This document shows, piece after piece, positions 11,860-22,183 of a stretch of 64,000 nucleotides of DNA. Each line of letters begins with the position of its first letter. Positions within the stretch are counted from its first letter, which is position 1. The position numbers and the translations under genes are program-made. The DNA lies in contig OW121850.1 of NCBI GenBank assembly GCA_933228895.1, positions 32,497,773 through 32,561,772 of the forward strand, read 5' to 3'. This DNA comes from Platycnemis pennipes (Eukaryota; Arthropoda; Insecta; Odonata; Platycnemididae). The notes under the pieces were generated by a model. It was not told the DNA's origin, searched no databases, and saw only the letters and a program-made list of their open reading frames with translations.

Positions 11860-14097
11860 TTACTGCAGGGCACATGATGGTGTTGGTCGACTGCTTGGTC
11901 CGTTGCTACCGGTAACCTTAGGCTTCCGCGTTTTCTTTCCGCTACGCATCAACTTACACAGAACAGAGGGAGATGAGGCTGTTGATTTTGCGGACGTAGA
12001 TGACCGCGGTGTTCTGGGAGTCGATTCGTTAGAAGTTCTTGCGAGCGATTGAGTCGAAATTTGGCAATCTAAGCTCTGGCCACATGCAGTCGGACCAGAT
12101 TTAACCGCACAAGGACAGGCCGGGAGTCCGTAATGGTTTGGTACGGGAATTGGGCTCGAATTACCATGTGTCACGACATCACTTCCTATTTCTAGATGTT
12201 GTCCAAAGTTCATATAGGTTGACATACTACCTTCATCAGCCATAAGATTCTCAGAACAAAATGCATTTTCCTTAACGTTGATGTCAGCGATGTGATATTT
12301 TAAGCCACCTTCCGTGGTTGCATCGCCGTAAAAGCTTGGGATCAATAGCTGACTTTCGAGATCAACTTTTCGGGCGATAGCAGAAGTACATCCGGCCCCC
12401 ACAGGAACACGCCAAACACTCTTTGATTCTATTCCAGTAATGTCTTGATTATCATGAGACCTAGATCCGACTAGTTCATATTCAGTTGGACTTTGACCCG
12501 TGCATTCTTCATCGAATTTTGGTTTCTCATTGATTCCCGTCTGCCTCGGTATCAATCCAGCCATTTCTTCCTCGCAGCAAGCCAAGTCGAGCTGAATTTC
12601 TTCGAATGCCAGAATTTCATCGATTTCATTGCTCAGTTCCACGATTTTGGGTGGAGACATCGAGAACTGGAGATTCATGGAAGGATTTGATTCATATAAC
12701 TCTATTCCACGGTGATATTCCGGGTCATTATTTTCTGTTGCCAATTTTTGGGATAAACCATTGCACACATCGCAAGGTGTTTCACGAAGATGCTGATTGT
12801 TTTCTTTGCAGAGACTTATATAATCCAAGTTCACAGGTTTTTTGTCTGAATTGATGCCATTAGCGCATGGCTGCGACGGATTTTCTTGTTGAGAAAGTGG
12901 TAGATAGCTTGTTTCAGAGAGAATGTTTAGCAAACCTTGGTCAGCCAACTTTCTGTTCCTTCTTCTTCTCCTTCCGGCACCAGCTTTCTTCTTCTTTCGA
13001 GTGCTTCCAAACTCTGTAGTGCTTTCAATACGATCTATTTCCATATCAACAGAAACCCCATCGGGATTGCCGATTACCTCACCGAGAATATCGTTAAATG
13101 TGCTGTTTGAATGTGAAACTGGAACAGACTGTTTCATTTTGTGATTTTCGTTGTTTAAATTTCCGTCCTGCTTTATAGTTCCATCAATATCTTTGCATTC
13201 ATCTACGCAGAGGCCATCTATATCCTCGTTACTAGAAAGGAATATGACCTTGCAATTATCTCCTGAGGTAATTTTACTCTGGTCCGGTAGAACGGCTTCA
13301 GATGAAGTGGCTTTGTTATGCTTACGCCGGTTACCTCTCCTCCTCTTCTTGCTAGGCCCTCTTTTACTTTCGTCGCTGATGAAGTAATCTTTATCCAAGG
13401 AGCCACTCATTTCCAATGTAATCAGTAAATTCTCCTTAAGCTTAACAGATTGTTCTAAGTCCTCTGTTGCTTTACTGGCATTGCCTAAGACAACTTTATT
13501 CGTAGAACGTTCGGTCCTTCCCTCTGTTAAACCATACTCAACCTCGGAGCACTTAAAATTTTCCTCAGACTTGGCACGTAGAGTGATGGTTTCCCTTGTT
13601 CCCTCGTGATTTTTAATCTTAGTCGTTTCTCTCTTTCTCTCTTCAATTGCACTCATAACCAATGCAATTTTATGCAATTTTTCCTCGTGTTTATCAGGTT
13701 GTCTGAGAGTTTCCACTGCACAGCACCCTTTGTCTATATTATCCCTCTTCTTAGAACGTTTGCCCTTTTTCTCCGTTGAGCTACTTCCTTCCATCGTCCG
13801 GTTTAATTTTTCCTTAGACCTGGAAGTTGAGGTTTCTGCCGTTCCACATTCTTCACTTAACATATTCTTCCCCTTAGTGCACTTGCAGATCTTCTTTAAT
13901 TCAAAGTCAGGAGCACTCTTGTTGAGACTGCTATTTTTTGAACAGTCAAAGAGAACCTTGTCTGCTATTCCTCTTTGTTGGTCAAAAGTTTCTGTGTGGA
14001 CATGATTTTGAACCCAGGCCTCTGGAACCCCTATGCCTTTTTCTGGAATGGGGTCCTCTTTCTTGTCTTCGGATTTGGTGCCACCCGTGGTAGAGGC
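11860..14097 (-). CDS. Gene 1 exon 5 (terminal): C-terminal 745 residues of an unrecognised, mostly disordered protein
   Basis: The frame is open from a splice acceptor (TTATCTTTCTCAAG, exon starting GCCTCTACC at 14097) to a TAA at 11860-11862. The acceptor is in phase 0, matching the phase-0 donor of exon 4. Composition is strongly polar, rich in Ser, Glu and Lys, with no obvious globular domain. Two very basic clusters stand out: KKRRRGNRRKHNK near exon residue 252 and RKKKKAGAGRRRRRNRK near 370-385. Both look like nuclear-localisation or nucleic-acid-binding tracts. A short hydrophobic/acidic stretch (EILAFEEIQLDLACCEEEM) lies near residue 495. The C-terminus is a Ser/Thr/Pro-rich tail with another basic run (GKKTRKPKV). 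No family is recognised. Nucleotides 13388-13545 of this exon are duplicated at 14820-14977. Confidence 0.8.
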   Translation of the reverse strand, partial: ASTTGGTKSEDKKEDPIPEKGIGVPEAWVQNHVHTETFDQQRGIADKVLFDCSKNSSLNKSAPDFELKKICKCTKGKNMLSEECGTAETSTSRSKEKLNRTMEGSSSTEKKGKRSKKRDNIDKGCCAVETLRQPDKHEEKLHKIALVMSAIEERKRETTKIKNHEGTRETITLRAKSEENFKCSEVEYGLTEGRTERSTNKVVLGNASKATEDLEQSVKLKENLLITLEMSGSLDKDYFISDESKRGPSKKRRRGNRRKHNKATSSEAVLPDQSKITSGDNCKVIFLSSNEDIDGLCVDECKDIDGTIKQDGNLNNENHKMKQSVPVSHSNSTFNDILGEVIGNPDGVSVDMEIDRIESTTEFGSTRKKKKAGAGRRRRRNRKLADQGLLNILSETSYLPLSQQENPSQPCANGINSDKKPVNLDYISLCKENNQHLRETPCDVCNGLSQKLATENNDPEYHRGIELYESNPSMNLQFSMSPPKIVELSNEIDEILAFEEIQLDLACCEEEMAGLIPRQTGINEKPKFDEECTGQSPTEYELVGSRSHDNQDITGIESKSVWRVPVGAGCTSAIARKVDLESQLLIPSFYGDATTEGGLKYHIADINVKENAFCSENLMADEGSMSTYMNFGQHLEIGSDVVTHGNSSPIPVPNHYGLPACPCAVKSGPTACGQSLDCQISTQSLARTSNESTPRTPRSSTSAKSTASSPSVLCKLMRSGKKTRKPKVTGSNGPSSRPTPSCALQ

Positions 14098-14162
14098 CTT
14101 GAGAAAGATAAAAGTATTGCATAAAAACTGAAATATTGAAAATATCAATTACTACATATAGC

Positions 14163-14458
14163 TTGGGGGTCGTGGTGCCCTAGTGGGTAGAGTGTTGGGC
14201 TACGAATCCTGGGTTCTGGGATGGTCCTGGGTTCAAATCCCGGGAAGAAGCCTTTCTGGACACCACATAAAATCATCGCGGTGCTATTTTCTGGCTTCTC
14301 TGCCAGTTTGTCGAAAATCGTGGGTGGCCCAGGAAAGATTTTGGCTCCCCTAACCTGAATGTGTGACATTCACACGCCAATGCCTTAGTAAGGAGTGAGG
14401 TCTACCCTCACCTATACATCCAACCTTTGGGTTGAACACTGAGTGAGTGAGTGACAAA
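14163..14458 (+). mobile_element. tRNA-derived SINE
   Basis: An A-box-like TGGTGCCCTAGTGGGTAGAG (14173-14192) and a perfect B-box GGTTCAAATCC (14230-14240) lie at tRNA-like spacing, followed by CCCGGGAAG as in a T-arm. The sequence then continues about 200 bp into a non-tRNA body and ends in a (GAGT)n-like tail near 14440-14458. It sits in gene 1 intron 4, antisense to the gene. This structure is typical of a SINE and not of a functional tRNA gene. Confidence 0.8.
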
Positions 14459-14764
14459 TGAGACAATCGAAACGAAGTTAAGCGTAGTATGGTATGAACA
14501 TATATTGCCTGCCCACAAGTACGAAAATGTAACTACCTATTTCTGAACACCAAATTTAGTTCAGGCAAAGACAGCTGATCCATTGTATTGTGACAAAATG
14601 GCAGCCCTACCGATGACATATTGGAGTTTGAGGCAATAACCACCAATTTCAACAAGGTGTAAACACAAAAAAGAGAGTGGGTTTGAAATTCCTTAGCCCA
14701 AGCCCAAAAGTAATCATAGAAAGGGAATTAAATAAGTTTGGCAATTTTCCACAAAAAATCTTTA

Positions 14765-14802
14765 CTTCGACCGGTTTCGATGTGATACATCATCATCAGG
14801 TG
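14765..14802 (-). ncRNA. Hammerhead-ribozyme-like core
   Basis: On the minus strand, CTGATGA is followed by a 5-bp helix GATGT/ACATC with an ATC loop, then GAAA, then ACC/GGT and a C, with the GAAA and ACC sharing an A. This matches the hammerhead plan CUGAUGA, stem II, GAAA, short stem III, cleavage C. Minimal hammerheads with a stem III of about 3 bp are known from Penelope-like retroelements. One extra T sits between CTGATGA and stem II, and stem I pairing is weak, so activity is doubtful. Confidence 0.45.
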
Positions 14803-14819
14803 AACAAATCTCAACAAAG

Positions 14820-14977
14820 TCTTTATCCAAGGAGCCACTCATTTCCAATGTAATCAGTAAATTCTCCTTAAGCTTAACAGATTGTTCTAAGTCCTCTGTT
14901 GCTTTACTGGCATTGCCTAAGACAACTTTCTTCGTAGAACGTTCGGTCCTTCCCTCAGTTAAACCATACTCAACCTC
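14820..14977 (-). pseudogene. Captured 158-bp copy of gene 1 exon 5
   Basis: This segment aligns without gaps to 13388-13545 inside gene 1 exon 5. There are two differences: A to C at 13498/14930 and T to A at 13525/14957, giving 156 of 158 identical. It keeps the same orientation and an open frame, corresponding to exon residues about 184-236. It is not flanked by a convincing splice pair, so it is better read as a captured fragment than as an alternative exon. Confidence 0.9.
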
Positions 14978-14995
14978 AACAGATATACGAATGAG

Positions 14996-15525
14996 GGGAG
15001 GGGCCGGGGGGGGGGGAAGGAGTGAGGAAAGAGGAGGGGAAGGGGGGGCCTAAACCAAGGGTGACAACGGAAAAAGGGGGTATAGGAGGGAGAACTGGTG
15101 CTAGGGGTGGGAGTTGGAAAAACCACACAGGAATTGGAAAACCCTGGCCGTTTGAAGAGCACCAATGCAGAACATACACCTTCAAGTTCAAGAGAGGCCA
15201 TATGTGGGGGCGGGGGGGGGAAAGGAGAAGGGCGCCGACCTGTGGGATGAGAGGCCGCCTTCTTTCGGCCTTGCCGGACGAAGACACAGTGGCAAAGTGG
15301 AGGGGGGGGGGGGATTAACACAGTAGGCCGCTCCTGGTCTTCGGGCCCACAGGTAAGAAGGTGGCGGTGAAACCACTGGCCTCTGGCCGCTAAGGGGGTA
15401 TCCCGCGGCGATGCTACGAGCGCCAGGTCCGTGGAAGGGGCTGAGACGCTCGGGGAGAGTGTCCACATTGGCGTGGTGGAGGAGGGGGGGGTCACGGGGG
15501 GGGGGGCACTAGGTAGCACAATGAA
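14996..15525. repeat. G-rich low-complexity tract
   Basis: Long runs of G on the plus strand (for example 15008-15017, 15301-15312 and 15498-15508) are interspersed with GGA/AGG words. The proline-rich minus-strand frames and Gly/Arg-rich plus-strand frames here are compositional artefacts. The runs could form G-quadruplexes. Confidence 0.8.
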
Positions 15526-15663
15526 AATTGCCAAACTTATTTAATTATGTTATTCCACCATATAACGCCTGAAACGTCTCTTTTTAATAGAAAGGGAAAG
15601 TGAAACCGTATACAAATATTATGGACTCTTAAAACTCATGGTTCGAATTTCCTCAAATACCAT

Positions 15664-15750
15664 AATACGTATGAAGAGATTAGCTGGTAGAAGAAACAAG
15701 TGGAGAGCTGCGTCTAACCAATCTAAGAATTATTGACTGATGGTGATGAC
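15664..15750 (+). mobile_element. 5'-truncated LINE 3' end
   Basis: This nearly repeats the final 85-90 bp of the LINE at 4075-4165. It encodes the MKRLAGRRNKWRAAS-like C-terminus, a stop, and the GATGGTGATGACC tail. It is a severely 5'-truncated insertion of the same family as the copies at 3.5 and 53.4 kb. Confidence 0.8.
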
Positions 15751-16034
15751 CATAATATCACGTTTTGTCAGTAGGACCTCAGACTGTTCTTATCCTGGGC
15801 AATTCCTGTTTCCCAAAATTTATAATTACTAGCTCTACCTTTTTAAAAATCAAAATGTTCCCTTAGAGCTCATTTCCCGTCTTCTTCAGTTCTTAATTAT
15901 CGTTCTTAAAACTAAGAATTATACCTCTGTCACGTACGAGATATAGGTATCATCCAGTAGCCCTCGCAAACACTGCCTTCCTCTATTCAGGAGTTAATTT
16001 TTGACGTTGGGCATCCTTTCCCCATCCTTTCTCC

Positions 16035-16600
16035 TTCCCTGTGTGTGTGACGGGTCACTGGCAAAGGAGTTTCCTCTTAAACCCTGATTGTGCGTGTGAA
16101 TGTGATCCACGAGGGTGACTGTACGTTTTGATTGTACAAACCCGAGTGCGTGCTTGTGAAATATGTCCCTGAACCCTGCATGTATGTGTATGTGTGAATG
16201 AGAATCACGAGGGTGTCTGTGTATTGTATGCAAACCCACGTGAATGAGTGGTTGAAACTTATTATCAATTTTATTTTATTTACTTTAGTTATTTGTTTCC
16301 CTTTTTTCACCCACTGTTATTTTTATTCTTGTGTACACTATTGGGTCACTGGCGTTGGAGAAATCCTCGTAAACCCTGCTTGTGTGTGTGATTGAACTCA
16401 CGAAGGTGACTGTATTTTGTATATAAACCTGAGTGAGTGAGTGATTGTGTGAGTCACTATTCGTGTTTATTATTACCTTGATTCCGTTAATTTTCAGTGT
16501 TACGGTTGTTTGTAACATGTGAGTGAGTGTGCGAATGTATCATTTACTACCACTGAAGTTTCTCCGTATGCTTGATTTTGTACGTGTGATTGAGAGCTCC
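16035..16600. repeat. Diverged tandem array, GT-rich
   Basis: Related segments recur at least three to four times. Each contains AAACCCTG, a TGTGTGTG-like run, a CACGAGGGTGACTGTA-like word and an AAACC(C/T)GAGTG word. Clear copies start near 16050, 16160 and 16345, and a weaker one near 16505. Unit length is irregular (about 85-210 bp) because of indels. No coding potential is seen. Confidence 0.6.
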
Positions 16601-16984
16601 CATACTTTGTATATACTTCTTCCTTCCACCTCTCCCCCCGTTTTTTATTCCTTTGCCCCCTTATAGTTACGGCTTTGTGGATTTTAATCTTAATTTGGTA
16701 TTTAGGCACTCCGAGCTTTTTATTTTTCTTTGATTTGTTTTTTTTTCAGACATGAGGAAATCAAATAAGGGTGCCATACGGCTTTTGTCTAATTCGTCGG
16801 ATTCTCATGACGACTTTTCTCGTGCTGTCGCAATTGTTGTTTGTTGTTGTTTGAATCTACTTCAGCTAAAAAAGAATCCCTAGGTTGGTCAATAACCACA
16901 GACGAGCACCTTCTCGATGTATTTTAGAATTCTGACTGGGAGGAAGATCTCAATTCTGGCTCAGAATCCGGTATGTCGGAACTT

Positions 16985-18090
16985 CACTTCCTTTGGAACA
17001 GAAGTTTCTATCAACAATGCGAGGGGGGCAATGGGCTAACCCCTCTCTCCAGTAATATCAGGCATCTACATGGCGAGATCCTTACGAAAGGCTATCGATT
17101 CATACAAAAAGAACCATAACCTACGACGCACATGTGTGAACGACACGTTCATGATTCGGCCGCACAGTCCGGAAGAACTGCAGGGATTCATATAGCACAC
17201 CAACTCACAGCTTCCGGCCATGCAATTCACGATGGAAACGAAAAAAGACAACAAAATTCCATTTCGAAGAAGATGGACGGGAATCTCGGCCAACCAGTCT
17301 ACAAGAAGGCTACCCACATTGCCCGCTACCTAAACGCCACCTCACACCATCATTCCTCTCGGAATGCAAGACTGGTAAGCGGCACTTACACATCGCGCAT
17401 ACAAATTATCAGACGAAGAATCACTACCCACAGAAAAAAACACCTCATGAAGACCTCATAAAAAAGGACGGATACAAGAGGAAGATGGTCCGTAGAGGGC
17501 CGCCAAGGAAGAAAGACGACACAAAACCCAAGAAATAGGAAACGCCAAGCCGAAGAGCCAAGACCTTATACCACCACCCCCTGCATTTCCGTCACAAGCG
17601 AAATAATTTCCCGGGGTTCTGAAAAAACTAGATATTGTCACACGATTTAACTGCGCGACGAAAATAAGCAATATTGTACCGAGACCAAAATACAGAATTC
17701 CACAAGCGCTCCATGTAGGTCTGTACCACATAACTGGTTCATACGGCAAGTCTTACGATAGCGAGACATGAAGGCCCATGATGATCCGCCTGTAAGAGCA
17801 CATGAGGGAAACCAGAACAGCTTGTTAGTCATTCAGCCTGTTATCAGTCGTGGAGCAGGCTTGGAGCGAACCCAGGCATGAAATAAAATATGACGAAGAT
17901 ATAATAATGGCAAAGGGACGCAGATATTATCCTAGGCTGATAAGAGAGGCGACTGGCATCACGTAGACGCCGAGGAACCTCAGAAGAGAAGATTTATATC
18001 ACCTTTTTAACGTCTGGAATTTTTCCAGAAAGAGACTAATGAGAGCGCGGACAATACAAACACGACCAAAATGCCTGTTAGGCAGACAGC
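16985..18090 (+). pseudogene. Degenerate Penelope-like element (RT C-terminal part and linker)
   Basis: Broken frames give the typical Penelope order. SLSPVISGIYM is followed by CVNDTFMIRPHSPEELQGF (the RT YVDDTFV box region), then QFTMETKKDNKIPF, then a LNATSHHH/RAYKLSDEES stretch. Further on come LKKLDIVTRFNC and the terminal YYPRLIREATGI and NLRREDLYHLF words that lie after the GIY-YIG domain in intact elements. Numerous stops and frameshifts are present. The GIY-YIG core itself is not clearly preserved here. The element lies antisense within gene 1 intron 4. Confidence 0.8.
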
Positions 18091-18563
18091 ACTTAACGTG
18101 AAATAACTGACTGTATACTTTTTATTCGGATATTTACTAATATTTTGATTTTTTGCATGGCTATGGTATTTCCGTACGTCTATTTCCGCACAATCGTAAG
18201 GGAGAACCTAATTTAATCGAAAACAGTCAGATTTTACAGGAGTTAACATACTGTGTTCAACTCGAAGGTCTGCCTGGTTGGTGACGGTGGTGCTCATCAA
18301 ATATCAAGCACAACGGCGAGTGAAATATTCACGTCGTGGTAGAGGAATCAATTCCTTTCCCTGGGCAAACTGGGGACTTGCATAAATATCTGATAATAAG
18401 AAAATCAGAAAGTTTAGCCGGACGTGTCCCAAGGGATTTCTCCGGATTTGGACCCATGACTTGGGTCATTAGTCATAAGCTTCATTAATGGCTACTAGAC
18501 CACCCTTATTTGTTTTACGTCCCCCAAAACTACGGAAATAAAAAAATTCATCACATTGTTTAC

Positions 18564-19120
18564 CTGGGTCCGCTGCTCGTTTGGGTCCTCACGTTGGGCA
18601 CTGTAAATGTTGTCGGTGGAGAGTTCTTTGTTGGCCATCAGTGAAATCGGTGGCAACTGGAACCGGGAAGGGTGTTGCGATGTCTCTCGCAACGAAAGTA
18701 CTTCTGAGCTGCTGACATTTATTTCCGTGTTCGATGCAGCTCCTCTATCAGGGACATTATGCCGACCCTGAGTCATGCTGTTCACAGGCTTGTAAGAATT
18801 CTTGGAGCGTTTATTTTTGAGTCGCCGGGATGAGATGTTTGAATGAGAAGATTGAGGCGATACTCCTTCTGCAGAATATCCTTCCATTTTAAATATTTCA
18901 GTTTCACTCTTGATCGCTGTTTGACGGCTCGTCAAGTCAGAGTTTAATGATGGGATCAGAGAAGAATTTCCATTCGCTGTTTCGGGCTTTAGCTCCTCAC
19001 TTGCAAGTGATGTTGAAGATAGGGTAGATGTTTTAAAGTTTTCGGTATCTTTAGCTTCGAGCAATGTTACGACCTCAGGCTGCTTGGATGCATTCAAGAA
19101 AGGATGCTTGGTAGGCTGAT
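18564..19120 (-). CDS. Gene 1 exon 4
   Basis: The acceptor is strong (a long T/C tract ending TTTTCTAG, exon beginning ATCAGCC at 19120). The donor is CGGACCCAG then GTAAAC, with the exon ending at 18564. The exon needs one base from exon 3 (its terminal G, giving an Asp codon) and ends in phase 0, so both neighbours join in frame. It encodes about 186 residues starting DQPTKHPFLNASKQPE. The sequence is polar and Ser-rich, with a basic run RRLKNKRSKNSYK and no recognisable domain. The frame runs into intron after the RTQ codons, so residues beyond that point are not part of the protein. Confidence 0.8.
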
Positions 19121-20439
19121 CTAGAAAAGAAAAAAATAATCTAATTAATTAAAAACGGCATCAATGAAATACAAGAGAAGCGGAAACCTAAGAGTGATCT
19201 ACTTAAGTCAAGTTATGCATGTACTTTAATAGTATCTGATTAAGCATAAAAATCTATAGCGAATGACGTACCAGTGAAGTCCCTCAATAAATAAATTAGA
19301 ATTAAAAAATATAAATATTTAAATGAATTGCCTGATAAACAGAGATCATTTTGATAGAATGAATTATACAGTTTAAAACTTGCTTCATTATTTATTACAG
19401 ACTGTTCTTGTACCATAAAAAGGTTTTTCATCGTACAATTAAACAAATAAAAAGATAAGCTGATAGGTTCATACCCTTTATATAACAGTATTAATCTCTC
19501 TCCTTTTAATTACAGTTACTCTATCAAAATTATTACTTTAAACTGCCCTTGTGGCAATGACAAAAAAAAGAAGTACTGAAGGACAAAATTTACATTCAAG
19601 ATGTCTACCTCTCAAGTGAGTTCCGTAATAGATACGCAATAAGTGTGTAAAAAATAGCCACTGAGCTCAAAATTTTTTTCAAATGCACAATTGATATACT
19701 AAGGTTTTTCTCCAATAAGTCATCCATTTTTATTAGCACTACTTTGTTGCTTTTTATTCCTTAAATTTTCCTACTTTCCAAAATTTCCCATAATGCCACA
19801 GTCTAATCCTAAATGATGTCTCTCAGGCATTATTCATCCACAAATTTTGCAATTTATCCACCTTATTTATATAAATAATTTAACTTGTGGAAACCAAATA
19901 AATGCGAAATATACGAACTACTCTACCAATTTCAATAATTTTACATTTTATTCGTGAATGAATCCCGTAAAAAACCACCTTAGAGATGTGGAAATAATTC
20001 TTAAATATCATATTCAATGCAATAAAAAGGCAACCCCCGTTAAATATAAACGAGAAAATAATGAGCGATGATAGTGCAACATTGAAGTGAGAAATGCCTG
20101 AAAAACAAAGGAAATTTCATAACTCATTTTAAACTACCACTAATTTCGGAGGCAAGACAATAGAGATAAAGGCAAGAGAAAAGTACATCGTCCAACGCTC
20201 ATACACCAAGAAGATCTAACGGAATACTCCGTAAAATAGCAAGAAAAAAGCACTCGAAGAAAATCCAAAAGCGTTCCGATCTTACGCATGGGGAAATATT
20301 TAACCGTAGGGGCTCTTAGAGAAAAAAAGGGGAATTCAACAAACATGGCACAGATAAAGCAATTGTTTCAAACAACTTATTAAAAAGTGCATTTAAGACG
20401 ACGTGACCAAGCCAGACAAGGATCTCCCTGTGATTAAGG

Positions 20440-21345
20440 AACCTGTGACATCATAATCAACCGCAAATGACTATTACAGCAACAGAATTCCATTACAACC
20501 AATTAATCCCCGGGCCTGGAAGATATACCAACGAGAATGTTTTCAAGAGATACGGGCAGAAACTGTACTGTTCTTCATTAATTATAATTTATAATTAATA
20601 AGTCCTTGGAAGAAGGTAATGCACCAAAGGACTGGAAAACTGGGTATGTTACTCGTATATTTTAGAACAGGAACAAACATGGTTCAGATAATTGCAGGCC
20701 AATATCACTGACATCTCCCTGTAGTATAATAGTATAATGTAATTGTAACTCATTTAATGAAATACCTGGATAGCAAAAATTTCTATACTAAAAATCAACA
20801 CGGTTTTCGCAAAAGTAGATCTTGTGAAAGGATTATTTCTTCAAAACATACTTAAACCAGGTGAAATAAAAAGGCAAGCGGATGCTATTTGTTGTATTTT
20901 AAGAAGGCATATGATAAGGTCCCTCACTGCAACCCTAGCAACTTCCTCAGAGGAGAGCAGAAAGTATTAATCGACGGAAGCAGCTTTGATATGGTTAGGG
21001 GTTCCACATGGATATGTTAACGGTCCCGTGTCATTCCTCATTTGCATTAACGATATCACTAACAACATTCTGGTAACTCAAGTTTGTTTGCGGAAGATGA
21101 GGTCGTCTACCGAGGAAGAAGTAAACAAACGACTATCTCTCTCAACCGTTCTTAACCCATTCGCATCCATAGTGTACTGGTACGCAAACTGCAGCTGACA
21201 TTTGAGATTTTTGTGGCAGAATACTGGAAAGACTAGGATTCATCAAATGAGCTGTGGGAGTGTTATAGTGTAAAAATAAAGAAAGATGCCATTTCGCACT
21301 TGTAAGGCCTCACCTGCAGTATGAATCAAGTACGTATGCTTGATG
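20440..21345 (+). pseudogene. CR1/L2-type LINE reverse-transcriptase remnant
   Basis: With frameshifts, the sequence yields the CR1-like order. PGPGRYTNENVFKRYG and ALEEG/PKDWKTGYVT-like words come first, then a YRPISLTS-like stretch and NQHGFRKSRSC. These are followed by KKAYDKVPHC (motif A), GVPHGYVNGPVSFLICIND (motif B), a LFADD-like site and finally RPHLQYESS near 21305. This series distinguishes it from the RTE/Proto2-like LINEs elsewhere in the window. Many stops make it inactive. The Penelope copy begins just after it. Confidence 0.8.
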
Positions 21346-21364
21346 ATGGAGGTAACTTCCGGGC

Positions 21365-22183
21365 AACTAAAACGGGCAACTTCCTTTCCTGGATGTGCGG
21401 GTAAAGAAGAATGACGACGGGACCCTAGGTCATTCAATATTTTGGAAGAAAACGCACACCGATCAGTATTTGAACTCTGCCTCGCACCACCACCCTCGAC
21501 AAAAGACGGCTGTTATCCATACTCTTTTCAACCGAGCCCTTTCAATCTGCGACGATTCGTCTATTGGAAACGAGAAACAGCATCTATTTAAGGTTTTTCA
21601 AGACAATGGCTTCCACCGACACGCTATCCACCGAGTTGCTCAGAGAGAAGAAGATAAACGAGTTTCGGCCTTCAGCAGGACCGACGAGACTACTACTACA
21701 AGGGAAAAGAATGATGCCACTTTCGCCGTGATACCATACGTTGGCGGAACCACGGAAAAAATTTCCAGTGCCCTTGCCAAACATAACGTCTTGACTAGAT
21801 CCACCTGCGTCACTAAGACAAGGGACATTTTGTGCAAAGGTAAAGACCTTACGCCGATGGAAGAACAGAGCGGCATATACGAGGTCCAATACGATTGTGG
21901 GAAGGCCTACATTGGGCAAACCTCGAGAGCCTTAAAGACCCGTATTCAAGAACACAGGAGAGCGACAAATAACAGACAACCGCGCCTATCAGCCTTCGCG
22001 GAGCACTTCTGGGAAGGCCCGGCACACAACATCAATTTTGACGGAGCCAAGCTGATCAAGACTGAAAAACGCCATTTCCCAAGGCTTATACGCGAGGCGA
22101 TCGAAACGGTTAAAAACCCTAAAAATTTCAACAGAGAGGATAGCTATACGCTCTCCCATACTTGGAAGCGCCTAATTGAATAA
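21365..22183 (+). CDS. Penelope-like element, C-terminal half with GIY-YIG endonuclease (5'-truncated)
   Basis: A single open frame of about 262 codons (21395-22183) covers the end of the RT and the whole C-terminal domain. QLPFLDVRVK precedes it. Then come LNSASHHHPRQKTAV, the linker FAVIPYVGGTTEKISSAL, and the endonuclease SGIYEVQYDCGKAYIGQTSR. In that word the GIY and YIG motifs, the downstream Arg (ALKTRIQEHR) and a Glu-His pair are all visible. It ends with FPRLIREAIETVKNPKNFNR. In full-length Penelope elements the RT lies upstream; here it is missing, with CR1 LINE sequence instead, so this is a 5'-truncated copy. It is the best-preserved retroelement ORF in gene 1's introns, yet it cannot be autonomous without its RT. 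Confidence 0.88.

Larger units (their letters stand above)
14726..15546 (-). mobile_element. Inverted-repeat, Penelope-type short element carrying a host exon fragment
   Basis: A perfect 24-bp inverted repeat bounds the unit. The left copy at 14726-14749 begins AATTAAATAAGTTTGGCAAT, and its exact reverse complement lies at 15523-15546. Just inside the left end, on the minus strand, is a hammerhead-ribozyme-like core (14765-14802) with the ACCGGTC signature seen in Penelope-like elements. The body contains a 158-bp copy of gene 1 exon 5 (14820-14977) and about 550 bp that is extremely G-rich on the plus strand. A Penelope remnant at 29.5 kb shows the same order, C-rich tract then ACCGGTC core, which supports the affiliation. 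There is no protein-coding capacity. Confidence 0.65.
14098..18563 (-). other. Gene 1 intron 4
   Basis: This intron is bounded by the exon 4 donor (CCAG then GTAAAC) and the exon 5 acceptor (CTCAAG then GCC), both phase 0. It holds a SINE, the exon-carrying inverted-repeat element, a LINE 3' end, a diverged GT-rich repeat array and a degenerate Penelope-like element. These are listed separately. Confidence 0.75.

Noticed and set aside
14173..14240. Functional tRNA gene
   Set aside because: A and B boxes are present but the sequence does not form a complete cloverleaf and continues into a SINE body and tail.
14820..14977. Alternative exon of gene 1
   Set aside because: No convincing acceptor and donor pair flanks the copy, and it sits inside an inverted-repeat element.
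14959..15534. 191-codon proline-rich minus-strand frame
   Set aside because: Produced by the G-rich tract read backwards, and it runs through a transposon body.
21395..22183. Host GIY-YIG endonuclease gene
   Set aside because: Sequence before and after the nuclease is the standard Penelope C-terminal half; it lies antisense in an intron without its own start or promoter evidence.
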